This document shows, in pieces, positions 12,545-21,449 of a stretch of DNA of 64,000 bases. The notes beneath the pieces were generated by a model. The model searched no databases. It was not told where the DNA came from and saw only the letters and a program-made list of their open reading frames with translations. Source of the DNA: Paraphysomonas bandaiensis (taxonomy: Eukaryota > Chrysophyceae); assembly GCA_965644295.1 (NCBI GenBank), contig CBFFRP010000288.1:186001-250000 (forward strand). The letters are read 5' to 3'. A program made the position numbers and the translations under genes. The number at the start of each line of letters is the position of its first letter. Position 1 is the stretch's first letter.

Positions 12545-13028
12545 ATAGTATGGTAGCAAACGAGTTAGTAGATTGTTGCTTATGCTGTGTTGTACTCTAA
12601 TTAATTCATCGTGCTTAACAGCGGACAATGTTGAAATAGTCGTATTCCGGCGTGTTGGTGCTAGAATTGGGGACAAATGAGTAGAAGAGCATTCTGTCCT
12701 CCATACGCAAAGTGGTATAAATGCCAAATTGAGACAATGTAAAATGTTCGAGGAATAGAAATCGCTAAACCTGGGTAGTGTCTTGTTTTTAGTTATTAGC
12801 AATAGGCATTTGAGAGCCAGAACTAATTTAGCATCACAAATTAACTAACTATCCTACTATCTACTACTTAACGCTACGACAGCTGCTTGTACTTCACCGC
12901 AAGCACTAAGGTGCAACTATCACTCAAAGTAAACTTGAACGCAGTAAGCAAGAAGAATGTTGATATACCTGACACCTGACATCTGCCGACTTCAGCAGCA
13001 GTCCCAATATCCAATCCCTGTTACACTT

Positions 13029-14269
13029 GAGGTGGGCCCAGTCCCGGATGCATATTTATTCGTCAAGGCCTAAAGACGTCTACCTGGATACTGGAAGGAA
13101 AATGGTGCCTTACTTCCGCACAAACTGGCCCTAGCTGGCGGCGGCAGATTCAAGGTCAAGGACAGTTCACAACTAAGACAACACAACATACTCAATCAGC
13201 CCCGACATGGGGCAAATCCTACAGCAATGGTGGGAATAGAGCCAAAACAAAGCTTGGACTTGACCTGAACAAAGCCAGATGCTCTGACTGTGGTTTTCTA
13301 CTTGACTATATATCAAATGTATGTGTCTTGATTGCCTCCATCTCTCAGATACGAGAATCCGCCGTTCAGAGACACAAGGAGTGTCTGCGGGAACTCCTAA
13401 TTGACCCAACCCTTTCGTCATTCTCAAAAAACTCTCTCGTAGAGCGTGGAGTACCTCACTTCCGCAGGTTGAACGATTCTGGACAGAACTTCACTGAAGC
13501 TCAAATGGAAAGCGTTTTCGGAATACAGTACAATTGCTCCCTCAATGCGCGTGGACTACCTGCCATTGAAACAGCAGTTGTTACCCTACTTCAACCGCTC
13601 TATACTGTGCTTCAAGATCGTAGTGGGCGTTATGCTATCAACCAGAAGGGCCACAACGACTCCCCCCCTAGACCGCGTCAGCGACGTTTTCCCCCAGCTC
13701 GAGCCCAAAATGCCGCAATACACGATTTCTATCGAGCAACACCCTGAGTAAGCCACGGGTTCTACGCTTACTAAGAGTAAACCGGAGACCTAACGTGTTG
13801 CCTTCCTCTTCCACCACCCCCGCCTCAGCAGCGATGCCACGATTCCGACTCCGTCAGCTACTCCTCTGCCCCAGCTCAACTGGCGGCTAAAGCCATTCAA
13901 AGACACCCCAATATACCCCCTCGCACATATATCTCAGGTTAGGAACACTTGATTCACTGGTACAGAATCCTCCTTCACAAAGTCCTGAGGAGCCCTACCA
14001 AGGGGCGTCCTCCTGACTGACCCTTCTGTACTTCAAGGACTAACGTCCGCAACGAGCTTCTTCCTCACACACAAGAACGGAAGTGGTTGCACAAGCATCT
14101 GTTGCGTTAAATAGTAGGATATGATAATTCGTGGTAGTTAGTTACTGGTAGAGGTGGGTCTAGCTTGACTAGTCTTCACCTAACTACTTATCTGGTGTCG
14201 GTTCTTAATAATAAGACTTTCACACATGAGGTAAGCCCAGCTTATTCGTCAAGGCCCAAAGACGTCTAC
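13029..14269. repeat. Pair of direct repeats about 1.2 kb apart
   Basis: The left copy (13029-13083) and right copy (14228-14269) share GAGGT..GCCCAG and then TTATTCGTCAAGGCC followed by AAAGACGTCTAC with one base difference. The left copy carries a 13-bp insertion relative to the right. The spacing suggests decayed ends of an inserted element or a tandem duplication. The enclosed 1.15 kb contains the 13328-13747 open frame. Confidence 0.7.
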
Positions 14270-14353
14270 ACAAGTGACACTTATATTGGAGTTTCCTATA
14301 CCACTATTGGGGTCTAGCTATTAGTTTCTGCTATGAGTTGGTAGTGGGCAGAA

Positions 14354-14460
14354 CGTTATTGCAATACCAGCGTGTATCGGCTTCACTAACGCATTAGAGA
14401 TATTGGAGTAGTCCTTGGACTTGATGAAGCCGAAAGAAATATGCTGGTATTGCAATAACG
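14354..14460. repeat. 107-bp hairpin-forming inverted repeat
   Basis: CGTTATTGCAATACCAGC at 14354-14371 is repeated exactly as its reverse complement at 14443-14460, and the inner flanks share CGGCTTCA / TGAAGCCG. The result is an 18-bp perfect stem extended by a looser 8-bp stem with a short loop. It could be a tiny MITE, a small RNA precursor or a chance palindrome; nothing in sequence decides. Confidence 0.75.
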
Positions 14461-15065
14461 TGAGAGACCATAGAGTATAAAATGTCCAATAGTTGGTTAT
14501 CTGGCTATTACATTATCTGCTGTCTATGTTTGCGGCTCACGTTAGCTTTCCGAAGAAATCTCTCCGGTACTTATCCCCAAAACACCACGAAAATGTGCAA
14601 GTCCGTATTTGTTGAGTGTGTAGCAATATCACTCTTGCCCATACGTAAGACCCCTTAAAAAAGTATTGATGGGAAGTGGGAAGCTGGCTTACAATTCTAT
14701 TACAGAATATTGTTTCCCAGTCTTTATATACGACAACTAATACAAGAAAAACTATAACTCCTAAGAGTTATGGTTTTTGCTGCTATACAGTTTCAGTTTT
14801 TGATAGGGATGTGATTTGGTTATGACATGCAGATATGCAGCAACAGTCCCCACAGGGCAACCCAGTTGAGCTACTAGACTGTCTTTATAAATTTGATATG
14901 AATCATATCTAACTACATTGGCTGTCAACGATTAAATGGTGAGACAGTTTCTTCGTTATGAAAAAAAAGTGAATCCAAATCTAGGAGTAATATAATGTAT
15001 TGTAATGTATGCGGTCGATATTACTTTCGTTACAATATATTCAGCAACATTTAGATAATAAAGTT

Positions 15066-15432
15066 TTACTTATTCTCAACATTCTCCGCATGTGCCTTCT
15101 TAAATGCTTCTTGTTTTGCACTATCGGCTTCAGTCTGATGCATCCTCTTCCAATCCTAGTTATGAATATGACCTATAGGGATATGTATGTATGTATTACT
15201 CTACCTCAAATGGCATTCCATAAAACATCTCACGTCCTTGATCTTTTGTCATATCAATACCTCGTTCATTAGCAGCCTCTTGATACCATCTAGATAAACA
15301 GTTACGGCAAAAGCCAGATAGATTCATTAAGTCGATGTTCTGGACATCAGGACGTTTCTCAAGAAGATGTTGACGAAGTTTTCTAAATGCTGCTGCTTCT
15401 AATTCAATTTGTGTTTGAGGGTCGATGTTCAT
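15066..15432 (-). CDS. SMc04008-like (DUF1244) domain protein
   Basis: Exons 15205-15432 and 15066-15155, with a 49-bp intron, give 105 residues. The core has the family signature: FRKLRQHLLEKRPDVQNIDL, then MNLSGFCRNCLSRWY, then GMPFEDWKRMHQ across the splice junction. This small domain is widespread in proteobacteria and present in some eukaryotes; the conserved FCRNCL cysteines suggest metal or redox chemistry but no function is established that I can name with confidence. Residues after the domain are charged (EADSAKQEAFKKAHAENVENK). Only the spliced form restores the conserved FE(D/E)WK motif, which supports the intron. A 50-bp fragment of this gene recurs at 16976-17025. The neighbouring DUF3605-type gene is divergent, 432 bp away. 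Confidence 0.88.
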
Positions 15433-15864
15433 GATGGGTATATGTATGTATCTATATATATATATGTATGTATGCTGTGATGGTGTATGTATGGGACTGT
15501 CTGTCTATTGATGCAGCATATAGTAGCAACAAGAAGAAGCATGAGCAACTTCAGACTTCTTGACCACTGCGTAAAACTTCATAGTCGTAATATCGAATGA
15601 TCTGCTGTAGAATACGGAATACAGCAAAAGGTGTATCCATCTATATTGTAGGGAATACATCGTATGAAGTGCTACACACGCTGTACGCTGTACTACAGAC
15701 AAGAATACTACAGCTTCTAATCGAGCCCGTTGATCCCATTTACACCCATGCATAGAGACATACATACATAAACACCCATATATATATACACACTTGCTCT
15801 GACACACATCAACTTGCATTTATTGAATCTATCAGAGCTTTCCATTTGCATTGTTGTCATTAGG
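15433..15864. promoter_or_regulatory. Divergent promoter region of the DUF1244 and DUF3605 genes
   Basis: The two start codons are 432 bp apart and point away from each other, so both promoters lie here. Short TATA/GTATGTAT microsatellite tracts occur near 15440-15480 and 15776-15800. No factor-binding site is recognised. Confidence 0.35.
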
Positions 15865-16368
15865 ATGACAAATCCAGCTCCATTGCGTCACATAGCTACT
15901 AAGATGTCATATGAAGATATATGTGACTGTATACAAAGTGGAAGATTAGAAAAACTTGGCAGATCAGACTCTCAAGAACTCATTTACCGCACAGAAAATC
16001 AAGCTCTACTAGCTGAATGGGTCAGTGCATCAGATTATATTCTAGCTACAAAATTTGAGTTCATGTATTACAAGAATACAGACGGTAGAAAACAAATTCA
16101 ACGACCATTCCATGTATCTGAAACTGGTAAAGTGAAGCTATTATTAAATGATTATCCATATTATTTTGAAGATAATGTTCGTCATTATATATTATGGAAA
16201 ATTAATTCGAATGTTATTGAGGATGATATAAGTGTCTCGGTGCAGGAATTGAGAACACTAATAAATATAGAAGATTATACGTATTTTATTAATCCTCCTC
16301 ACCTTATGTCTATACCTGATATAAACCATGCTCATGTAATTGTGAAATTGAACCCCGATGAATCGTAA
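15865..16368 (+). CDS. DUF3605-like protein
   Basis: A single exon of 167 residues starts at MTNPAPLRHIATKMSYEDIC; a second possible start is the Met at 15904. By eye the protein follows the DUF3605 pattern known mainly from fungi: an N-terminal helix (SYEDICDCIQSGRLEKLGRS), SDYILATKFEF, then LLLNDYPYYFEDNVRHYILW (the counterpart of the fungal NDWPYG...I.H.VVW segment), and a C-terminal NPPHLMSIPDINHAHVIVKL (counterpart of the ...I..VEHFHVML segment). The function of this family is unknown. The gene is intronless, unlike most neighbours. Assignment rests on motif order rather than a profile search, so it is moderate. Confidence 0.65.
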   Translation: MTNPAPLRHIATKMSYEDICDCIQSGRLEKLGRSDSQELIYRTENQALLAEWVSASDYILATKFEFMYYKNTDGRKQIQRPFHVSETGKVKLLLNDYPYYFEDNVRHYILWKINSNVIEDDISVSVQELRTLINIEDYTYFINPPHLMSIPDINHAHVIVKLNPDES

Positions 16369-16744
16369 TCGTAATTATGTTACTGTGGTTATGGATTGAT
16401 CATGCTGCTCTAGTGAGTAACCTCTTACTTTCGGCTATTATCCTTCAGACGAACTGAGACTCTGATGTTACGTTATTATCGTATAATATGATTATGTCGT
16501 TGTTAAGTTGTTTAGGAAGATTGGTTAGATCGACAAATAAAAGCACACTACTGGCAACGGGTTAAGGATTGGTTTCATTGAATATAGCTATACAAATACT
16601 CCGCTGGAGTGATACTGCCTCGGCAAATATTTATCTGTGGTGATGGGTCTACATGGCTACCCAAACTACAGGATACCGTTGCTACTTAGCGCAGGGTAAT
16701 ATCAGAGCATATGTCTGTGTTGTCTTGGGTTTTGGAGGTAACAT

Positions 16745-16935
16745 ACTTGTCCCTAGTAAACTCTAAATTTATATGACGTTTCTAGTTCCTACTAAACTAA
16801 AAAGCGCCGTTCTACTAAATATTTCCAACGTTCCTCTTAAATTAAAAATGGTAGCTGAGCCTACTAAATTTGCAGACATTCCTATTAAGTCAAAAATTTT
16901 ATTCGGTTCTACTACATTTAAACACGGCTCAAATG
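16745..16935. repeat. Degenerate 21-27-bp repeats
   Basis: Units built on GTTCCTACTAAA / GTTCTACTAAAT / ATTCCTATTAAG recur about eight times at 21-27-bp spacing. In one forward frame they read as a loose VPTKLK / VPLKLK / EPTKFA / IPIKSK pattern. They may be remains of a coding repeat or a plain minisatellite. Confidence 0.5.
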
Positions 16936-16975
16936 TAGTAGAACCGAAAATAGTTTGGAAGGAACAAATGGTAAA

Positions 16976-17025
16976 ATCAGGACGTTTCTCAAGAAGATGC
17001 TGACGAAGTTTTCTAAAAGCTGCTG
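16976..17025 (-). pseudogene. 50-bp duplicated fragment of the DUF1244 exon
   Basis: This stretch matches 15346-15395 at 48 of 50 bases, in the same orientation, and encodes AAFRKLRQHLLEKRPD in the minus frame. Both flanks are unrelated to the parent gene. It is a captured or templated fragment, not a gene. Confidence 0.85.
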
Positions 17026-17561
17026 ACACCGATGGCCTATGGGAGCTATCAGGGAAGAGTATATTCCCTTTCTTACCCAGCCGGAACTATTTCCATGTAT
17101 AGCCAGTATCCAAGAAAACGTGTTGGTCCTAAGTATCAAGTATCATCGGGCTTGGGAGAATATAGTACATGAACGTCTAATTATTAGCAATAGGCGTCAA
17201 GAATCATCACTTGATAAGTAGTTATATGAAGACTAGTCAAGCTAAGTCGGAAAAATTTAATTTTGGCCCTTTTTGGCCCTCGGCCCGCTAGGGCCCTCGG
17301 CCCGCATTTGGCCCTCTACTACAACTAACAATAATAACAATAATTCTTAATTAAAAACACACACAACACACACTACAACCACAAGCAACAATAACGCACA
17401 AAGCAAAGGGCAGTATTACGCACAAAGCAAAGGGTCAAATTTAGCAAGAGTTATTAATATCTTAAGCAAGAGCAACTTTATACCAAAACATTTTTCGGAG
17501 CTGGGGGCTCCCCACGCTTCGACTCTACGAGCCGGCGTCCACTGCCCCCAGGCCCCCGCCC

Positions 17562-19099
17562 CTAAACAACGCCGGGGCCGGCCCCACCGGCCCTATTCCG
17601 GCGTTTGGCGCCGGTCTGAGCCCTGCCGGCGGCAACACAGCATGTCTCAATCTCCTCGGTGAAAGCACAGTCTTCGGCTGTCACTGTAGACTCCTTGCCA
17701 CATCCAGTGTATTTCACTATCTCCTCAATTGAAATACAATCATCAGTGGGTACATCGACAACATATCCATTCTGCAGTCGGCACTGCTCGCGATAGCCAA
17801 CGATGGACCCCTCGTAAAATCCAACTCTCACCACCTCGTACATGCACCCATCCTCAGGATCATAGTGGCTCTTCCCAATCAAAAACTTGTATTGGTTGAG
17901 CTGCGCAAACTTAGTCCTTTGGACTGACCTGTCCATTTCAAATGCAGCGTAGTCCTCTGGCAATGTGAATTGCTGGAATGGCAGATGTTTCGGCCGGGAT
18001 GCATGACCCCTGAGAATTTTGTTTCGAAGTTCGACGTATTCTTGACTTAGCTTCCGAATAGTACTCACATATAACACCACGGAAGGATGCGCAGTGGGAA
18101 AAGCCTCGTTCAGCTTTCTGTTAAACCTTTCCAGTGGATTGTTGGTTCTATTAATCAAGCGGGATGTTGATGACTCGTCTGTTACAATGCCATGCACATT
18201 CCAATCATTAGGATCGGATCCAGTTACAGGCTTGCCCTCAAAGTTCCGTTTGATAGCATTCATCAGACCCTTCTCGAAATCCACTGAGCCATTGATGATC
18301 TCCATCATGAAATCTGTTGAGGCCTTACTCAAATAAAGAGCCATGGAATACACTTCTTCAAACTTCGATTGCAGCAATATATAAAATACAGGAATGTATA
18401 GGGACGAGGCGTAGTCATATATCATAATTACTAGACACTGAGAAAATCCCTTTGGCACACATTTAAAAGTACAGTCTATAAACAGATGGACCGGACCACC
18501 CTTTACAATATTGATTAAATCAGGATGTGCAAAGCCAATTATCTTCTGCATCTGATTGCTAACATTGATTGAAGTATTGAACTGTAAAAATAGTCTCTCG
18601 TCGTCATCAGCACAGTTCACAAGCGGATACGACGATATAATTCCTTCCCAATCATTGAACTCTAAACGTCTACACTGATACACCAAAGCTTTGAGTTTCG
18701 ACGTTTCGAGATATCTATATGGCATTCCTACCGAAATAAGCAAAAGAAAATGAAGTGAAAACAGCAAAAAGAAAAAAATATCAATTTTCTCACCGAGCTG
18801 CTTATATTTCGCTCGCGTTGTTTCCGCAACTTCATTTGCAATCGCAATGGAGGACTTCGAAACATCTTTCAACGCCATTGCTTCACAAAGTTGTTTCATT
18901 TCACCACTTGCGTCATATACACCTTTACAAAACGACGACCTCTCCTTGGAATTATCATCAGATGTTGGTGAATCTGAAGGCAATATAAAGATGGCGGCAC
19001 CACATTTGTGCTCCTCTTTCCCCTTTGAAATTATCAGTTTTTCATCAGATTCTTCTGCTTGCTCGTGAACAAGAATTGTCAATTTAGCTGGACAGCCAC
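17562..19099 (-). pseudogene. MULE transposase, left arm, 5'-truncated
   Basis: This is the mirror copy of the right-arm gene. Frame identity starts at GCPAKLTILVHEQ; reading further upstream passes into the spacer and gives an unrelated sequence (SGVLSTDNNPSNFLNIWIS), so the natural 5' end including most of the zinc finger is missing here. The 66-bp intron falls at 18728-18793. Domain content, stop position and C-terminal GC-rich tail are the same as in the right arm. It probably yields no complete transposase, and if both arms are transcribed inward-to-outward no antisense overlap is expected between them. Confidence 0.8.
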
Positions 19100-19102
19100 T
19101 GA

Positions 19103-20704
19103 TCCATATATTTAGGAAATTTGAAGGGTTATTATCGGTGCTCAAAACACCGGAAAGGAAGAACATGTGGCTGTCCAGCTAAATTGACAATTCTTGTTCA
19201 CGAGCAAGCAGAAGAATCTGATGAAAAACTGATAATTTCAAAGGGGAAAGAGGAGCACAAATGTGGTGCCGCCATCTTTATATTGCCTTCAGATTCACCA
19301 ACATCTGATGATAATTCCAAGGAGAGGTCGTCGTTTTGTAAAGGTGTATATGACGCAAGTGGTGAAATGAAACAACTTTGTGAAGCAATGGCGTTGAAAG
19401 ATGTTTCGAAGTCCTCCATTGCGATTGCAAATGAAGTTGCGGAAACAACGCGAGCGAAATATAAGCAGCTCGGTGAGAAAATTGATATTTTTTTCTTTTT
19501 GCTGTTTTCACTTCATTTTCTTTTGCTTATTTCGGTAGGAATGCCATATAGATATCTCGAAACGTCGAAACTCAAAGCTTTGGTGTATCAGTGTAGACGT
19601 TTAGAGTTCAATGATTGGGAAGGAATTATATCGTCGTATCCGCTTGTGAACTGTGCTGATGACGACGAGAGACTATTTTTACAGTTCAATACTTCAATCA
19701 ATGTTAGCAATCAGATGCAGAAGATAATTGGCTTTGCACATCCTGATTTAATCAATATTGTAAAGGGTGGTCCGGTCCATCTGTTTATAGACTGTACTTT
19801 TAAATGTGTGCCAAAGGGATTTTCTCAGTGTCTAGTAATTATGATATATGACTACGCCTCGTCCCTATACATTCCTGTATTTTATATATTGCTGCAATCG
19901 AAGTTTGAAGAAGTGTATTCCATGGCTCTTTATTTGAGTAAGGCCTCAACAGATTTCATGATGGAGATCATCAATGGCTCAGTGGATTTCGAGAAGGGTC
20001 TGATGAATGCTATCAAACGGAACTTTGAGGGCAAGCCTGTAACTGGATCCGATCCTAATGATTGGAATGTGCATGGCATTGTAACAGACGAGTCATCAAC
20101 ATCCCGCTTGATTAATAGAACCAACAATCCACTGGAAAGGTTTAACAGAAAGCTGAACGAGGCTTTTCCCACTGCGCATCCTTCCGTGGTGTTATATGTG
20201 AGTACTATTCGGAAGCTAAGTCAAGAATACGTCGAACTTCGAAACAAAATTCTCAGGGGTCATGCATCCCGGCCGAAACATCTGCCATTCCAGCAATTCA
20301 CATTGCCAGAGGACTACGCTGCATTTGAAATGGACAGGTCAGTCCAAAGGACTAAGTTTGCGCAGCTCAACCAATACAAGTTTTTGATTGGGAAGAGCCA
20401 CTATGATCCTGAGGATGGGTGCATGTACGAGGTGGTGAGAGTTGGATTTTACGAGGGGTCCATCGTTGGCTATCGCGAGCAGTGCCGACTGCAGAATGGA
20501 TATGTTGTCGATGTACCCACTGATGATTGTATTTCAATTGAGGAGATAGTGAAATACACTGGATGTGGCAAGGAGTCTACAGTGACAGCCGAAGACTGTG
20601 CTTTCACCGAGGAGATTGAGACATGCTGTGTTGCCGCCGGCAGGGCTCAGACCGGCGCCAAACGCCGGAATAGGGCCGGTGGGGCCGGCCCCGGCGTTGT
20701 TTAG
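19103..20704 (+). pseudogene. MULE transposase, right arm, FLYWCH-type zinc finger plus DDE remnant
   Basis: The open frame follows a stop at 19100-19102 and has no ATG before the conserved region, so the 5' end is absent. It starts with a FLYWCH/WRKY-like finger (LKGYYRCSKHRKGRTCGCPA). A 66-bp in-frame intron (19473-19538, GTGAGA...CGGTAG) would otherwise encode an unlikely FFFLLFSLHFLLL run. The MULE domain follows: HLFIDCTFKCVPKGFSQ (first catalytic Asp), PVFYILLQSK, then NGSVDFEKGLMNAIKRNF (second Asp) and TNNPLERFNRKLNEAF near the end. Between the second Asp and TNNPLE only about 40 residues occur where functional MULEs usually have about 100, so the third catalytic Glu region appears deleted. 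Likely inactive. Confidence 0.8.
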
Positions 20705-21017
20705 GGGCGGGGGCCTGGGGGCAGTGGACGCCGGCTCGTAGAGTCGAAGCGTGGGGAGCCCCCAGCTCCGAAAAATGTTTTGGTATAAAGTTGCTCTTGC
20801 TTAAGATATTAATAACTCTTGCTAAATTTGACCCTTTGCTTTGTGCGTAATACTGCCCTTTGCTTTGTGCGTTATTGTTGCTTGTGGTTGTAGTGTGTGT
20901 TGTGTGTGTTTTTAATTAAGAATTATTGTTATTATTGTTAGTTGTAGTAGAGGGCCAAATGCGGGCCGAGGGCCCTAGCGGGCCGAGGGCCAAAAAGGGC
21001 CAAAATTAAATTTTTCC

Positions 21018-21449
21018 TTGTCATCGCTGAAGCGATATCGTCACAAGTCACAAGTACCAATCATTATTACCAAAAATCTTAACCACACAGAATCCTGTAA
21101 AGTCAGGATATTTAGTGTAGTAAAGCTAGTCCATTGCATACTGGTAATGTTCATATACAGTATTCTTCGAGTAACGAGGCTATAATTCAAAACTTCAAGA
21201 ATAGAGCTTATCAATAAGAAAATTTGAAAAATGTCTGTTATACACTGGCGAAAAGTTATATAAGAGATAGCTATCATCGGTAAAATTATTTCCTATCGAT
21301 CTCGTTCACAAGAATTGCAATCGATGTCATACAAATTTGACCTCTACCTTTCGCAAAATAAAAATAAAATTATTGTTACATGAAGTCACTACAATTTCGG
21401 TACAGCGTATACTTATTGATATAATTTCTTAGCAATATACTGTGTATTG
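21018..21449. other. Intergenic between palindrome and ankyrin gene
   Basis: A 432-bp AT-rich stretch. It should hold the 3' UTR of the ankyrin gene. Nothing else is recognised. Confidence 0.45.

Larger units (their letters stand above)
12545..15065. repeat. Repeat island with transposon relics
   Basis: No intact gene is supported. At 12790 lies one copy of a dispersed motif (TTATTAGCAATAGGC). Sequences at about 12838-12872 and 14103-14150 are imperfect inverted copies (TAACTAACTA...CCTACTAT...TTAACGC). At about 14158-14192 a TAGCTTGACTAGTCTTCA segment begins, matching other places in this window in inverted orientation. An open frame at 13328-13747 (139 codons) has no recognised domain and is likely a transposon relic. 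Confidence 0.6.
16369..17248. other. Intergenic, degenerate repeats and a gene shard
   Basis: This stretch lies between the DUF3605-like gene and the palindromic transposon. It holds an imperfect short-repeat tract (about 16745-16935), a 50-bp copy of part of the DUF1244 exon (16976-17025), and at 17160-17248 an inverted copy of the TAGCTTGACTAGT repeat seen at 14158. No intact gene. Confidence 0.5.
17249..21017. mobile_element. MULE DNA transposon duplicated as a 3.77-kb palindrome
   Basis: Two 1,851-bp arms (17249-19099 and 19167-21017) are inverted copies of each other around a 67-bp unpaired spacer (19100-19166). The arms have exactly equal length, their reading frames encode the same protein, and I saw no mismatch when comparing them. 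Each arm runs from a GGCCC-rich terminus (outer end GGAAAAATTTAATTTT) through subterminal direct repeats (ACGCACAAAGCAAAGGG twice) to the transposase gene. No 8-11-bp target-site duplication is visible: AGCTAAGTC lies left and TTGTCATCG right. The near identity implies recent formation, either by inverted duplication of one element or as a long-TIR (foldback-like) element with the transposase inside the TIRs. Confidence 0.93.

Noticed and set aside
13328-13747. 139-codon open frame
   Set aside because: No recognisable domain, Arg/Pro-rich irregular tail, lies between decayed direct repeats. Treated as a relic, not a gene.
17249-21017. Interpretation as two independent MULE insertions in opposite orientation
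   Set aside because: Exactly equal arm lengths and a shared truncation point at the centre fit one inverted duplication better than two separate insertions, although this cannot be fully excluded.
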